Below are positions 1-8,959 of a DNA stretch of 25,034 nucleotides, in pieces (the first letter of the stretch is position 1; each line of letters starts with the position of its first letter). A program made the position numbers and the translations under genes. Source of the DNA: Pseudomonadota bacterium. Lineage in GTDB: Bacteria > Pseudomonadota > Alphaproteobacteria > Acetobacterales > Acetobacteraceae. The stretch is taken from positions 1 to 25,034 of the forward strand of contig JAJZCS010000003.1 in assembly GCA_021829055.1 (NCBI GenBank). Reading direction: 5' to 3'. The notes below the pieces were generated by a model. The model was not told the origin of the DNA and did not search any database. It was given only the letters and a program-made list of their open reading frames with translations.

Positions 1-205
1 GCCTGATCTTCCATGAGCGACCGGCAGCGATGGGATCAGTACGCCCGGAAATCAAAACCGCTCTCACCAAAAAACACAATGACGCCGCCAATCGCCGGCT
101 GTTACTCCCAATCCAGCCCAGGATCCCCATAATCGCTCAAATCATGTGGTTGATGGAGGTGTCCAAGTCGTGCGTTACGATGCCGGTCGTCGGCGGACAC
201 CGGCG

Positions 206-1357
206 CTAACGGATCAACGCCGCAAGCAACGCATCAAGGCGCTTTCGGCCCTCCTGCGTTGCAACCAGCCGATCAGGCGTTGCCGTGAGATATCCTGCCA
301 GAATCGCATCCTTAAGAGTGTCCGGATCGACTGCCGAGTATAGCGGAATACCTGTCCGCGCCGTGAAGGCGCCCGCATCGATCCCGTCGCCGAGACGTAG
401 GCCCATCAACAGGGCTTCACGGGCACGCTCGGTAGGAGGGATCGGTGTTTCGTCGACGCTTCCATGAGCACGGGCATCGACCCGTTTGGCCCACTCTTCC
501 GGGCTGCGGTGCCGACGCGTTGCGAGCAACGTCTCACCGATCGTGATTCGTCCATGCGCCCCGGGTCCGACGCCCGCATAATCCTGGTAGCGCCAATAGG
601 CGAGATTATGGCGCGATTCGTGCCCAGGTTTTGCATAGTTGGAAATTTCGTACGGCGCCAAACCGAAGCGTGCCGCGATTTGGTTCGTCAGGTCGTACAG
701 GATCGCCGCTTCCTCATCGTCGGGAAGGAGAAGTTCCCCACGTTCGTGGCGGGAATAGAATTTGGTCCCTGGCTCGATGGTGAGCTGATAGAGTGACAGG
801 TGATCAGTGCCGACGGAGAGCGCGCGTTCCAGTTCACGCTGCCAGGATAGCGGGCTTTGGCCGGGCCTTGCATAGATCAGGTCGAAACTGACCCGGGGAA
901 AGATCGAGCGAGCCAACTCGACGGCTGTCAGGGCTTCATCTGCGGAGTGTTCGCGGCCGAGGAACCGCAGGCTTTCATCATCAAGGCTCTGGACACCGAT
1001 CGAGATGCGATTCACGCCCGCCTCGCGATACCCCCGGAATCGCTCGGCCTCGATACTGGTCGGGTTGGCTTCCAGCGTGATTTCGAGATCCGCCTCGGCG
1101 ACAAAGACCGACAGGGCGTCCTGGATCAATGAAGCCACGCTGTCCGGGGCCATCAGGCTGGGGGTGCCACCGCCAAAGAAGATCGAGCCGAGGGCACGCC
1201 GCCCCAGACGCGCGGCTTCGAAAGCAAGTTCTACCCGGAGCGCTTTGAGGATCCGCGCTTCCGGCATGTGTTCGCGGACGTGCGAATTGAAATCACAGTA
1301 GGGACATTTTGACCGGCAAAACGGCCAGTGAATGTAGAGTGCCAGACCTTGTCGCAT
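206..1357 (-). CDS. hemW: HemW-like radical SAM protein (heme chaperone / coproporphyrinogen dehydrogenase-like)
   Basis: The 383-residue product has the radical-SAM cluster motif CxxxCxxC as CRSKCPYC, with Cys14, Cys18 and Cys21, followed by the glycine-rich FFGGGTPS segment that contacts S-adenosylmethionine. The extreme N-terminal position of the motif and the length near 380 fit HemW, a heme-binding, cytoplasmic or membrane-associated protein, rather than the longer HemN. HemN-type oxidase activity should not be assumed; known HemW proteins act in heme trafficking. The start ATG at 1357 has AAGGGA a few bases upstream. The gene is divergent from rpsB across about 190 bases. In many alphaproteobacteria it follows rdgB, which is not its neighbour here. 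Confidence 0.93.
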   Translation of the reverse strand: MRQGLALYIHWPFCRSKCPYCDFNSHVREHMPEARILKALRVELAFEAARLGRRALGSIFFGGGTPSLMAPDSVASLIQDALSVFVAEADLEITLEANPTSIEAERFRGYREAGVNRISIGVQSLDDESLRFLGREHSADEALTAVELARSIFPRVSFDLIYARPGQSPLSWQRELERALSVGTDHLSLYQLTIEPGTKFYSRHERGELLLPDDEEAAILYDLTNQIAARFGLAPYEISNYAKPGHESRHNLAYWRYQDYAGVGPGAHGRITIGETLLATRRHRSPEEWAKRVDARAHGSVDETPIPPTERAREALLMGLRLGDGIDAGAFTARTGIPLYSAVDPDTLKDAILAGYLTATPDRLVATQEGRKRLDALLAALIR

Positions 1358-1511
1358 GGATGCGTCCCTTTACCACACCTTGCATCGCCAGGGCATCTGC
1401 GTCATATCGCCTTCAATCGGCCCCCAAACCGATAATTCGCACACGAAGTGCCTTCCCCAGCATGCTGGGTCCGGTGCCTTTTGGCTCTGCTTCGTGGAGG
1501 TTTAACCGGAC

Positions 1512-1528
1512 GGCCCCTAACCGGGGCC
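1512..1528 (+). promoter_or_regulatory. Hairpin in the rpsB leader
   Basis: GGCCCC-taacc-GGGGCC forms a perfect six-base-pair stem ending six bases before the rpsB Shine-Dalgarno sequence. In gammaproteobacteria the rpsB leader binds ribosomal protein S2 for autoregulation. A similar role here is only an inference from position. Confidence 0.3.
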
Positions 1529-1549
1529 ATTTTGAAAGGATCATGCATC

Positions 1550-2338
1550 ATGGCGATGCCAGAGGTTTCGCTGCGGCAGTTGCTCGAATCGGGCGTTCAT
1601 TTCGGGCACAATACGCGCCGCTGGAACCCGCATATGGCGCCATTCTTGTTCGGCGTACGCAATCAGGTTCATATTATCGATCTGCAGCAGACCGTTCCGC
1701 TGATGGAACGGGCGCTGCGTGAAATTCGCAACGTGACCGCGGCAGGTGGTCGGGTTTTGTTTGTTGGAACCAAGCGGGCAGCAGCCGACCACATTGCCGA
1801 AGCTGCCAAACGTTGCGGTCAGTACTATGTGAATCATCGCTGGCTTGGCGGGATGCTGACCAACTGGAAAACGATCACCAATTCGATCCGCAAGTTGCGC
1901 CAGCTCGAAGAGATGCTGACAGGTGAGGCTCAGGGACTGACAAAAAAGGAGCGCCTCAACCTGTCGCGTGAACGCGACAAACTTGACCGGGCGCTTGGTG
2001 GCATCAAAGACATGGGCGGCCTGCCTGACATTCTGTTTATTATCGATACCAACAAGGAAAAACTGGCAGTCGAGGAGGCGAACAAGCTCGGCATTCCGGT
2101 GGTCGCGGTGCTGGATTCGAATTCTGATCCTGAAGGCATTACCTATCCGATTCCGGGGAATGACGACGCGATCCGTGCGATCGCGCTCTATTGCGATCTG
2201 GTGGCCGGTGCGGTGCTCGACGGTATCAGTGCTGAGCTGGCCGCGACCGGAGCGGATATCGGTGCTATGGAGGAGTTGCCGGATGCTGGCACTACCGATA
2301 GTGCGACTGATACCGACAGCGCGCCTGTTGCGGTGTAA
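1550..2338 (+). CDS. rpsB: Small ribosomal subunit protein S2
   Basis: The 262-residue product begins [20 protein letters not shown], the typical S2 opening, and contains the conserved [10 protein letters not shown] and later [19 protein letters not shown] segments. S2 is a structural protein of the 30S subunit and is needed for S1 binding. The open frame extends upstream to 1448, but the ATG at 1550 is chosen because GAAAGGA lies nine bases upstream and the protein then aligns with the family start. The acidic, low-complexity C-terminus (about residues 235 to 262) is a usual lineage-specific tail. It is followed by tsf after 29 bases, the standard rpsB-tsf operon. Confidence 0.97.
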   Translation: MAMPEVSLRQLLESGVHFGHNTRRWNPHMAPFLFGVRNQVHIIDLQQTVPLMERALREIRNVTAAGGRVLFVGTKRAAADHIAEAAKRCGQYYVNHRWLGGMLTNWKTITNSIRKLRQLEEMLTGEAQGLTKKERLNLSRERDKLDRALGGIKDMGGLPDILFIIDTNKEKLAVEEANKLGIPVVAVLDSNSDPEGITYPIPGNDDAIRAIALYCDLVAGAVLDGISAELAATGADIGAMEELPDAGTTDSATDTDSAPVAV

Positions 2339-2367
2339 ACCCCGCGCTTTTTAAAGGAGATGTGCTG

Positions 2368-3279
2368 ATGGCCGAGATCACCGCGGGAATGGTGAAGGAT
2401 CTGCGCGAGAAAACTGGCGCAGGCATGATGGATTGCAAGAAGGCGCTTACGGAGACGGGTGGCGAGATGGAAGCCGCGATCGACTGGTTGCGCAAGAAGG
2501 GTCTCGCAGCGGCGGCCAAGAAGTCCGGGCGGGTAACCTCCGAGGGCTTGGTTGCCGTGGCCCAGGAATCGAATGTGGCAGCCATGGTGGAAGTGAACGC
2601 GGAAACCGACTTTGTTGCCCGCAATGAGGCCTTCCAGAATTTTGTCGAGGCCGTTGCCAGACTTGCGCTGCACACCGGCGATGACCTTGATGCACTGAAG
2701 GCGGCCGCCTTCCCGGGGACCGGGCGAACAGTTGCCGAGGAGCTCACGCATCTCGTCGCAACCGTTGGAGAAAATATGACGATTCGCCGGGTTGCGGCGC
2801 TTCGCGTGCACAATGGTGCGGTCACGTCCTATGTGCACGGCGCCCTCAAGCCGGGGTTGGGCAAGATCGGTGTCATCGTCGCATTGGAAGGGCGTGCCGA
2901 TGAGGCCATCTATGCTCTTGGGAGGCAAGTCGGGATGCATGTCGCCGCAGCGCGGCCTGACGCCTTGGACCTCGCCGACGTTGATCCGGCGGCGCTCGAG
3001 CGCGAGAAAGCCATATTGGTTGAGCAAGCGCTGGTCTCTGGCAAACCGGACGCGATCATTGCGAAGATGGTCGAAGGGCGGGTGAAGAAATATTATGAGG
3101 ACGTGGTTCTCCTGGAGCAAACCTGGGTCCACGATGGCGAAAGCAAGGTTCGGAGCATTGTTGCGAATGCAGGGGCAACGCTGACAGGCTTTGTACGGTT
3201 TACCCTCGGAGAAGGAATCGAAAAGGAAGCAACCGATTTTGCTGCCGAAGTCGCCGCGGCAGCAGGGGTGGCTGCATAG
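2368..3279 (+). CDS. tsf: Translation elongation factor Ts
   Basis: The 303-residue product is the nucleotide-exchange factor that releases GDP from EF-Tu. It starts [20 protein letters not shown] with the following DCKKAL, the N-terminal EF-Tu-contacting domain, and contains the signature ETDFVARN. Near the C-terminus the segment LLEQTWV resembles the family's LLEQPFV. The ATG at 2368 is preferred over a GTG at 2362 because AAAGGAGA lies seven bases before it and the product then matches the family start. It is cotranscribed with rpsB. The next gene is mscL rather than pyrH, which often follows tsf in alphaproteobacteria. Confidence 0.97.
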   Translation: MAEITAGMVKDLREKTGAGMMDCKKALTETGGEMEAAIDWLRKKGLAAAAKKSGRVTSEGLVAVAQESNVAAMVEVNAETDFVARNEAFQNFVEAVARLALHTGDDLDALKAAAFPGTGRTVAEELTHLVATVGENMTIRRVAALRVHNGAVTSYVHGALKPGLGKIGVIVALEGRADEAIYALGRQVGMHVAAARPDALDLADVDPAALEREKAILVEQALVSGKPDAIIAKMVEGRVKKYYEDVVLLEQTWVHDGESKVRSIVANAGATLTGFVRFTLGEGIEKEATDFAAEVAAAAGVAA

Positions 3280-3411
3280 GCGTTCAGGTCAGGAGGCGCA
3301 TCGTGCGCCCGGCGCAAACCCATTGCGGTTAGCGCCCACACTTTTTCTTGACGAAAACGTGAGATCCAGTCTGAAATCGTTCGTCTCATAACAACATGAT
3401 GGGAGAAAGCG

Positions 3412-3870
3412 ATGGCGAAACGCGCAATGCCCGGAAAGCCGGGCTGGCTGGGGGATTTCACTTCTTTCCTGATGCGGGGCAACGTCGTGGATCTGGCAGT
3501 TGCCGTCGTCATTGGCGCCGCATTTACCAAGATCGTCAATTCTCTGGTAGGTGATCTGATCAATCCGATCGTCGGGCTGATCACTGGCGGCGTAGATTTC
3601 TCCAATCATTTCTTGACGCTTGCCGGAAAGGTGGAACCAACTCTGGAAGCGGCGAAGAAGGCGGGTGCCGTAACGCTTAATTACGGCGTCTTTGTCAATG
3701 CCCTTGTGAACTTTATGATCGTCGGCTTCGCGATTTTCTGGCTGGTGCGGACAGTGCAGAAGCTCCACGCGAAACCGGCGCCAGCGGCAGCGGCGCCAAC
3801 GGCGACCGAGGTGTTGCTTGCCGAGATTCGCGACCTGTTGAAGGAGCAACACCATAATTCAGCCGGCTGA
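3412..3870 (+). CDS. mscL: Large-conductance mechanosensitive channel MscL
   Basis: This 152-residue inner-membrane protein belongs to MscL, a homopentameric channel that opens under membrane tension and releases solutes during hypo-osmotic shock. The N-terminal amphipathic segment runs into the first membrane helix with the hallmark FLMRGNVVDLAVAVVIGAAF, about residues 19 to 38, including the pore-lining small residues. A periplasmic loop and a second helix around residues 86 to 113 (YGVFVNALVNFMIVGFAIFW) follow. The C-terminus has an Ala/Pro-rich linker and a charged bundle helix (LLAEIRDLLKEQ). A GGGAG ribosome site precedes the ATG. It lies about 130 bases after tsf and probably has its own promoter. 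Confidence 0.96.
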   Translation: MAKRAMPGKPGWLGDFTSFLMRGNVVDLAVAVVIGAAFTKIVNSLVGDLINPIVGLITGGVDFSNHFLTLAGKVEPTLEAAKKAGAVTLNYGVFVNALVNFMIVGFAIFWLVRTVQKLHAKPAPAAAAPTATEVLLAEIRDLLKEQHHNSAG

Positions 3871-3987
3871 CGATCGCGACATGCGGCATAAGGGCGTATC
3901 AGCCGGTTTCCGGATGCTGGTGTTTGGCTGGACATCGGAGTCTGCGACGGCAGACTGCTGTTCTTTTGGATCAAAGGAAAAGTACCT

Positions 3988-4338
3988 ATGACTCACATCC
4001 TCCGCACCAACGCCGACCCGATTCTTTCAAAAGTGGTCGAATATCATGGGTTTATCTTTACACAGGGCTTGGTAGCTCGTGATTTTTCCGGCGATGTTGC
4101 CGCCCAGACCGCAGATGTTCTTGAGCAGATCGATCATCTGCTCGAGGTGCACCGTACGGACAAGACGCGGCTGCTGCAGGCGCAAATATGGCTTGCCGCG
4201 ATCGATGATCGGGCGGCGATGAACAAGGTGTGGGCCGCGTGGCTGCCCGAGGGAGGAGCCCCGGCTCGTGCGTGCGTCGAGGCAAAATTGTCCGATCCGA
4301 GGATGCGAGTTGAGATCATGATCACGGCTTGTCGATGA
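3988..4338 (+). CDS. RidA/YjgF/UK114 family protein
   Basis: This 116-residue protein belongs to the trimeric RidA superfamily, whose archetype hydrolyses reactive enamine/imine intermediates from PLP enzymes. The active-site arginine is present at Arg94 in PARACVEAKL, matching the RidA R-x-C-V-E-V pattern, and Glu109 fits the conserved late glutamate. The N-terminal half (FIFTQGLVARD, then QTADVLEQIDHLL) resembles the RidA6/7-type proteins of alphaproteobacteria more than canonical RidA, so the exact substrate is not known. AAAGGA stands upstream of the ATG. It sits alone between mscL and the CHAP protein gene. Confidence 0.87.
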   Translation: MTHILRTNADPILSKVVEYHGFIFTQGLVARDFSGDVAAQTADVLEQIDHLLEVHRTDKTRLLQAQIWLAAIDDRAAMNKVWAAWLPEGGAPARACVEAKLSDPRMRVEIMITACR

Positions 4339-4628
4339 CATCCGCCATGAATGGCACCGCATTAGGAACTCAGTCACAAAACGCCTAAAATAAATTTCTC
4401 CGGAATCAAAAACTTTTTGAACGTGATATTTTTATCGCAATCATGCCTTGTCTAGATTGCAATGCCGCCGTAACAGCAACGCATCGGTTGAGGTTTGGAG
4501 GGCTCGCCGATGAGCAGAAGATTCGGGTCGGCTGTTGCGCCCATCCCGGAGGCCTCTGTGCGTAAGTGATTGGTCGGGCATGCTTCTTTAATTGATGTCC
4601 GTGCTGAATCGTCTGGGAAGGGATTTGG
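4339..4628 (+). other. 290-base gap with a possible 19-codon leader ORF
   Basis: No conserved gene is seen here. The left part (about 4380 to 4445) is AT-rich compared with its surroundings and may hold the promoter of the CHAP gene, but no convincing -35/-10 pair was found. A short frame at 4510 to 4569 (ATG to TGA, 19 residues beginning MSRRFGSAV) has a strong GGAGGG seven bases upstream. It could be a translated leader peptide; this is weakly supported. Confidence 0.3.
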
Positions 4629-5462
4629 ATGGCTTCGAGCCGGATCGCAAAACGACTGCGTCCCTTGGCGGTTTTTGGGATAGGTGTGCTGTTATGCGCG
4701 CGTAGCGGTCATGCGGAAATGACGGCACACAATTATGCTCACCCTCTGCATCGTGTCACGGCTCGGGTAACCGCGCGAAAAGGCGTGGTCCATCACTGGG
4801 TGCCTCGTTCTCACATCGCCAGAGCGGTGGAGCGCCGACTTCTCGCGAGGGTCGCGATTAAGGATCGTGGACCGCGGCAGCGGGCTGACGGCTTTGTTGA
4901 CGACCACAAGGCTGTATACAGGCGCCCTGAACACTATGCGACAGATATCCAGATGCCGCGGGCGGTCGATCGGCGTTACGCCCCGGCCGGTCAGTATCTC
5001 TGGTGCGTCCCCTACGCCCGGGATGTGTCGCACATTGACCTCGTCGGTGATGCTTTCTTGTGGTGGGCCGAGGCTGCCGGGCGCTATGCGCGTGGCATTC
5101 GACCCAGTCGCGGTGCGGTTCTCGTTTTTCGATCAAGCAGCAGGATTCGGCTCGGCCATGTCGCTGTGGTGGCGGCGGTTCTAAACAGCCGGGAAATCCT
5201 GGTTGACCAAGCTAATTGGCTACCGGATCGTGTTAGTCTGGATGTGCCGGTCATCGACGTCTCGCCCGACAATAATTGGAGCGAGGTTCGCGTTGCTCTG
5301 GGAAACGAGGGCTTCGGCGCGCCTTATCCCACGTATGGCTTCATCTATGATCGGGCCCCGGGGGCGCTGACCGTTGCTGACCGGTCGGCCCGGACCGAGG
5401 TGGCTATGGCACCGAGCGTTCACCCGATCCGGTTGACGGCCCCTTATCGTCAGCTGCGCTAA
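4629..5462 (+). CDS. Exported CHAP-domain (NlpC/P60-superfamily) peptidoglycan hydrolase
   Basis: The 277-residue product has a Sec-type signal peptide: basic start, hydrophobic core LAVFGIGVLLCA, and a likely cleavage after SGHA around residue 29. A basic region of about 85 residues follows. From about residue 118 there is a CHAP domain with the nucleophile Cys126 in LWCVPYAR, the histidine His177 in RLGHVAVV, and a polar third residue, Asn196, in VDQANW. CHAP enzymes cleave peptidoglycan amide bonds, so a periplasmic wall-remodelling role is likely. The ATG has AAGGGAT upstream. It converges with gloB, leaving ten bases between the stop codons. Confidence 0.85.
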   Translation: MASSRIAKRLRPLAVFGIGVLLCARSGHAEMTAHNYAHPLHRVTARVTARKGVVHHWVPRSHIARAVERRLLARVAIKDRGPRQRADGFVDDHKAVYRRPEHYATDIQMPRAVDRRYAPAGQYLWCVPYARDVSHIDLVGDAFLWWAEAAGRYARGIRPSRGAVLVFRSSSRIRLGHVAVVAAVLNSREILVDQANWLPDRVSLDVPVIDVSPDNNWSEVRVALGNEGFGAPYPTYGFIYDRAPGALTVADRSARTEVAMAPSVHPIRLTAPYRQLR

Positions 5463-5472
5463 AGCCTACGCG

Positions 5473-6195
5473 TCAGAATTTGTCCTTGGCTGCCCGCAAC
5501 CGGGCAAAGGCTTCGGGGCTTTCGGCCCGAAGAAAGGGGTTCGTCGCGAGCTCATCCCTGAGCAGGACTGGCAAGGTCGGTTGACCTGCGGCACGCAGCC
5601 GTTCGACTTCCGCTGCTCGAGCTTGCAACGTCGAGTTGGTCGGATCGACTGACAGGGCGAACGCAGCATTCGACAGCGTGTATTCGTGGCCGCACAGTAG
5701 GGTTGTGGCGGGATCAAGAGAGGCCAGCTTGCGTAAGCTGGCAAAAAACTGTGAGGGCGTTCCCTCGAACATCCGGCCGCACCCCAAGCTGAACAGCGTG
5801 TCGCCGCAGACCGCGATCGTGTCGCCAATGAGATAGGCCACATGGCCAACGGTATGACCGGGGGTATCAATCATGCGAATTTGGCTGGTGCCGAATGGAA
5901 TGGTTTCACCGTCGCGCAAGGCGATGCTGAGTTTGGGAAGGCGGTGGGCATCCGCGGCATTACCAACTATTTTTGCGCCGTATGTCTCGGCGAGCGTTGA
6001 AGCGCCAGCGGTGTGGTCGTCATGATGGTGAGTCAGAAGTACAAGGTCGAGACGCTTGCCGGCCCGATCGACGGCTGCGGCCGCCGGTTCAGCTTCGGCG
6101 GGGTCGATAATGGCGATCGCGCCGCTTGACGACTCCATAAGTCTCCAGGAGTAGTTGTCGGCGAGCATCGGGATACGTTCGATGGCGATGGTCAT
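5473..6195 (-). CDS. gloB: Hydroxyacylglutathione hydrolase (glyoxalase II)
   Basis: The 240-residue metallo-beta-lactamase-fold enzyme hydrolyses S-lactoylglutathione to lactate and glutathione, completing methylglyoxal detoxification in the cytoplasm. The binuclear metal ligands are visible: THHHDDH (His56, His58, Asp60, His61), His114 in DTPGHTVGH, Asp132 in CGDTLFSLGCGR, and His170 in CGHEYTLSN. The glyoxalase-II-specific C-terminal part (TLQARAAEVERLR and NPFLRA) distinguishes it from generic hydrolases. AAGGAT precedes the ATG. It is divergent from a methyltransferase gene across 57 bases, an arrangement common in alphaproteobacteria. Confidence 0.95.
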   Translation of the reverse strand: MTIAIERIPMLADNYSWRLMESSSGAIAIIDPAEAEPAAAAVDRAGKRLDLVLLTHHHDDHTAGASTLAETYGAKIVGNAADAHRLPKLSIALRDGETIPFGTSQIRMIDTPGHTVGHVAYLIGDTIAVCGDTLFSLGCGRMFEGTPSQFFASLRKLASLDPATTLLCGHEYTLSNAAFALSVDPTNSTLQARAAEVERLRAAGQPTLPVLLRDELATNPFLRAESPEAFARLRAAKDKF

Positions 6196-6252
6196 GGTGT
6201 TATCCTTACTTTTAGTCGTTAGTTTCGTTCATGTCGGTGGTATAGCAATGTC

Positions 6253-7008
6253 ATGACGGCAAATGCGACCGATTTCGCGGACTTCTACCGCACCGCCCTT
6301 GGAATTGCGACCTCGCGACTGGTCCGGAGAAAGCTGCGCGAGTTTTGGCCAGCGCTCTCGACAGAGAATATTCTGGGGCTCGGCTATCCGAACCCCTACC
6401 TCGATCTGTGGCGGCTGCAGGTGACTCGCACGATTTCAATCATACCATCCCAATTATGGCACGCGCATAGGCCGCGCTACGGTGCCACTATAACAGCGAC
6501 AGCCGACGAAGATGCCCTGCCGATCGCCGATCTCAGCGTTGACCGGGTGCTGGTTGTCCATGGTCTGGAACACGCCGACTCCGCCCGCCGGATGTTACGC
6601 GAAATATGGCGTATCCTGGCGCCAGCGGGGCGGCTGGTCGTGATTGTGCCGAACCGGGCTTCAATATGGGCTTACCTGCAACGCACACCATTCGGGTACG
6701 GCCAGCCGTATACCGCCCTGCAACTTGAAGACCTGCTAAAGGCTGTAATGTTCCAGGTTGAGCGGCGCGGCTCGGCCGTGTACGTCCCACCGCTCCGGCT
6801 TCGTTCCCTCCTGCGCAGCGCTGAAGTGATGGAGCGCCTTGGTCAAAGGGTTTTGCCAGGAATGAGCGGCGTGATCATGATCGAGGCTGCAAAAGATATT
6901 GCCGGCCTCATCCCGACAATCCAAACCCGCCGCCGGGTCATTGTTGAATCTTATCCGCATGGCCTGCACCGCCAGACCGAGGGGCCGAATTTCAGCGCCA
7001 GACAGTGA
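6253..7008 (+). CDS. Class I SAM-dependent methyltransferase (Methyltransf_11-like)
   Basis: The 251-residue product has a Rossmann methyltransferase core. A variant of motif I appears as ILGLGYPNPYLD near residues 40 to 51, an acidic motif II/III region as LPIADLSVDRVLVVHGLEH, and the post-core segment LREIWRILAPAGRLVVIVPN, typical of Methyltransf_11. The substrate cannot be read from the sequence. The family is regularly found divergent from gloB in alphaproteobacteria, which suggests shared regulation, not a known shared pathway. The 3' end overlaps the convergent small gene at 6992 to 7156 by 17 bases. Confidence 0.82.
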   Translation: MTANATDFADFYRTALGIATSRLVRRKLREFWPALSTENILGLGYPNPYLDLWRLQVTRTISIIPSQLWHAHRPRYGATITATADEDALPIADLSVDRVLVVHGLEHADSARRMLREIWRILAPAGRLVVIVPNRASIWAYLQRTPFGYGQPYTALQLEDLLKAVMFQVERRGSAVYVPPLRLRSLLRSAEVMERLGQRVLPGMSGVIMIEAAKDIAGLIPTIQTRRRVIVESYPHGLHRQTEGPNFSARQ

Positions 7009-7156
7009 AAGCGGCGATCAGGAGGAGAGTAACAACCAGGCCAACCGCCGTAATCACGATGAGGCGCGTAAACACGCTCCACGATTGCTGGCGATCTGTG
7101 TCCAACTCTTCAAGAACCATTGGCGCTTTATTCGGGGATTCGCTCTCTGCCATCAT
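6992..7156 (-). CDS. Small single-pass membrane protein, aa3-type cytochrome c oxidase subunit IV-like (COX4_pro_2-like)
   Basis: A 54-residue frame starts at ATG 7156 (or the adjacent ATG 7153), with AAAGGGG nine bases upstream, and ends at TGA 6992. The N-terminal 28 residues are polar and acidic, with a Trp-containing amphipathic stretch (TDRQQSWSVFTRL). One hydrophobic helix follows (LIVITAVGLVVTLLLIAAF) and then a short TVWR tail. This layout matches the very small bacterial aa3 oxidase subunit IV family of alphaproteobacteria; the family assignment is an inference from shape. A promoter-like pair lies upstream at 7214 to 7242. No other oxidase gene lies in the window. Confidence 0.62.
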   Translation of the reverse strand: MMAESESPNKAPMVLEELDTDRQQSWSVFTRLIVITAVGLVVTLLLIAAFTVWR

Positions 7157-7213
7157 ATCCGTCTACCCCTTTTTCTTGCTTGCTTCGTTGCCCCATTCAC
7201 GACCACGGAATTG

Positions 7214-7242
7214 TATATACGAAAAATACACGGGAACGTGAA
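7214..7242 (-). promoter_or_regulatory. Sigma70-type promoter for the small membrane protein
   Basis: On the minus strand TTCACG (7242 to 7237) and TATATA (7219 to 7214) are separated by exactly 17 bases. A start site near 7207 would give a leader of about 50 bases before ATG 7156. Each hexamer matches four of six consensus positions. Confidence 0.45.
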
Positions 7243-7265
7243 CGCGTTATCAATATGGCGCCTTA

Positions 7266-7892
7266 TCAGGAAATGCAAGGGTTGATCAGCGACCTGACTT
7301 TGTTTGGCGGCGGCAATGGCCTTCCAGAGGCATGACAGGCCAGCGCTGTTGGGTAGATTTTGTGTTCCAGCGCCAGTACTCGCTCGGCGAGGGATGCTTC
7401 GGTGTCATCCGGCAAGACGGGCGTTGCCGCCTGCGCAAGAATCGGCCCTTCGTCCATTATTTCGGTGACCAGGTGCACCGTACAACCATGAATCTTGACG
7501 CCCGCCGCAAGCGCTCGAGCGTGAGTGTTGAGGCCGCGAAATGCGGGTAGCAGCGAAGGATGGATGTTTAACATGCTGCCTTCCCAGCGGCGGACGAAGA
7601 ACGGCGTGAGCAGGCGCATATAGCCGGCGAGGCAGACTATCGTGCAATCGGCATTGCGTAGCGCCGTATCAATCGCTGCCTCGTGCGCGCCACGGTCGGC
7701 TCCATAAGCAGCATTCGCAATTACCTCGACGCGAATTCCGTGCTTGCGTGCGATGGCCAGCCCGGGAGCATCGGGGCGGTTCGAAATTACAATCGCGATC
7801 TCCGCAGGGTAATTCGGCTGCCCGGCACCATGAATCAACGATGCCATGTTGGATCCGCGGCCGGAGATGAGAATACCCGTCCGGGTTTTCAT
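7266..7892 (-). CDS. purN: Phosphoribosylglycinamide formyltransferase (GAR transformylase)
   Basis: The 208-residue enzyme transfers the formyl group of 10-formyltetrahydrofolate to GAR, the third step of de novo purine synthesis. It has the phosphate-binding ISGRGSNM near residues 9 to 16 and the catalytic Asn109, His111 and Asp147, in [12 protein letters not shown] and [13 protein letters not shown], equivalent to E. coli Asn106, His108 and Asp144. Its ATG overlaps the purM stop as ATGA, so the two are translationally coupled. Length and motifs are normal for the family. Confidence 0.96.
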   Translation of the reverse strand: MKTRTGILISGRGSNMASLIHGAGQPNYPAEIAIVISNRPDAPGLAIARKHGIRVEVIANAAYGADRGAHEAAIDTALRNADCTIVCLAGYMRLLTPFFVRRWEGSMLNIHPSLLPAFRGLNTHARALAAGVKIHGCTVHLVTEIMDEGPILAQAATPVLPDDTEASLAERVLALEHKIYPTALACHASGRPLPPPNKVRSLINPCIS

Positions 7893-8959
7893 CGGAACAA
7901 CCCGGCGGCGTGCGGGATACGCACGGCGGCAGAGCTATCGCGATCCACGACACGACCAAGCATGACGGGTGGGAAGCCTTCGCTCTCAAGAATCGCCGTG
8001 GAGGCCGCGACATCCGTGCCGCGAATAACCAGGACCATACCAATACCGCAGTTGAAAACCCGCAGCATTTCCATGCTGTCGACGCAGCCGGTCCGCGCCA
8101 GCCAATGGAATATTTGAGGCACAGGCCACGATTCCGTGACTTCTGCAGTGCACGACTGCGGCAAGACTCGTGGGAGATTGCCTGGCAGGCCGCCGCCGGT
8201 AATGTGCGCGGCTGCACGCAACATCCCCGCGCGCGCAACTGCGAGAACAGGGCGAACATAGAGCGCTGTTGGTTGCATGAACGCCGCGCCAAGAGTCTGG
8301 TGGGGTGAAAACGGTGCGGAGACGTCGAGGTTCAGACCTGCTGAGTCGATGATGCGGCGGACAAGGGAGAAGCCGTTGGAATGAACGCCCGTGCTCGGCA
8401 GTCCAAGTAATATATCGCCCGGCAGTACCCGGTCGGGAAGGATCTTATCGCGCTCGACGGCGCCGACCGCAAAGCCTGCCAGATCATAATCGTTGCCGTG
8501 ATACATACCCGGCATCTCCGCGGTTTCTCCGCCGCTGAGAGTGCATCCCACTTGGCGGCAGGCCTCGGAAATACCGGCGATCACCCGTGTCGCGATAGCT
8601 CGATCAAGATGGCCCGTGGCAAAATAATCCAGAAAGAAGAGGGGCTCTGCACCCTGTACGATGAGATCGTTAACGCACATCGCAACCAGATCGATGCCGA
8701 CGGTGTCGTGGATCCCGGTTTCGATGGCAAGACGAAGCTTCGTACCGACACCATCTGTGGTCGCAACCAGAATTGGGTCAGTGAAGCCGGCCGCTCGCAG
8801 GTCAAAAAGAGAGCCGAACCCGCCCAGGCTGCCGATCGCGCCGCGACGAACCGTTGCTCTTGCCAAAGGCTTGATCGCCTCCACCAGCGCATCGCCAGCC
8901 TCAATGTCAACGCCGGAATCGCGGTAGGTGAGTCCTCCCCGGTCCTCGCTGCTGGTCAT
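7889..8959 (-). CDS. purM: Phosphoribosylformylglycinamidine cyclo-ligase (AIR synthetase)
   Basis: The 356-residue enzyme closes the imidazole ring of AIR from FGAM using ATP, the fifth step of purine synthesis. It shows the family N-terminus [20 protein letters not shown], the GGFGSLFDL and TTDGVGTKL segments, [21 protein letters not shown] split across the central fold, and [17 protein letters not shown] lies about five bases before the ATG. It is the first gene of the purM-purN operon and is divergent from the phosphatidyltransferase gene across a gap of about 100 to 150 bases, depending on that gene's start. Confidence 0.96.
   Translation of the reverse strand: MTSSEDRGGLTYRDSGVDIEAGDALVEAIKPLARATVRRGAIGSLGGFGSLFDLRAAGFTDPILVATTDGVGTKLRLAIETGIHDTVGIDLVAMCVNDLIVQGAEPLFFLDYFATGHLDRAIATRVIAGISEACRQVGCTLSGGETAEMPGMYHGNDYDLAGFAVGAVERDKILPDRVLPGDILLGLPSTGVHSNGFSLVRRIIDSAGLNLDVSAPFSPHQTLGAAFMQPTALYVRPVLAVARAGMLRAAAHITGGGLPGNLPRVLPQSCTAEVTESWPVPQIFHWLARTGCVDSMEMLRVFNCGIGMVLVIRGTDVAASTAILESEGFPPVMLGRVVDRDSSAAVRIPHAAGLFR

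Noticed and set aside
1..209. Open frame on the plus strand from the left edge to TAA at 207 to 209
   Set aside because: About 68 codons with no recognisable similarity; it overlaps the hemW stop by four bases and has no upstream context. It could be a gene end but cannot be supported.
2188..3132. 314-residue open frame antisense to rpsB-tsf
   Set aside because: A shadow of two certain ribosomal/translation genes, with no ribosome site or family match.
3295..3309. GGCGCA-TCG-TGCGCC hairpin after tsf
   Set aside because: A perfect short stem in GC-rich DNA without a T-run; not enough for a terminator call.
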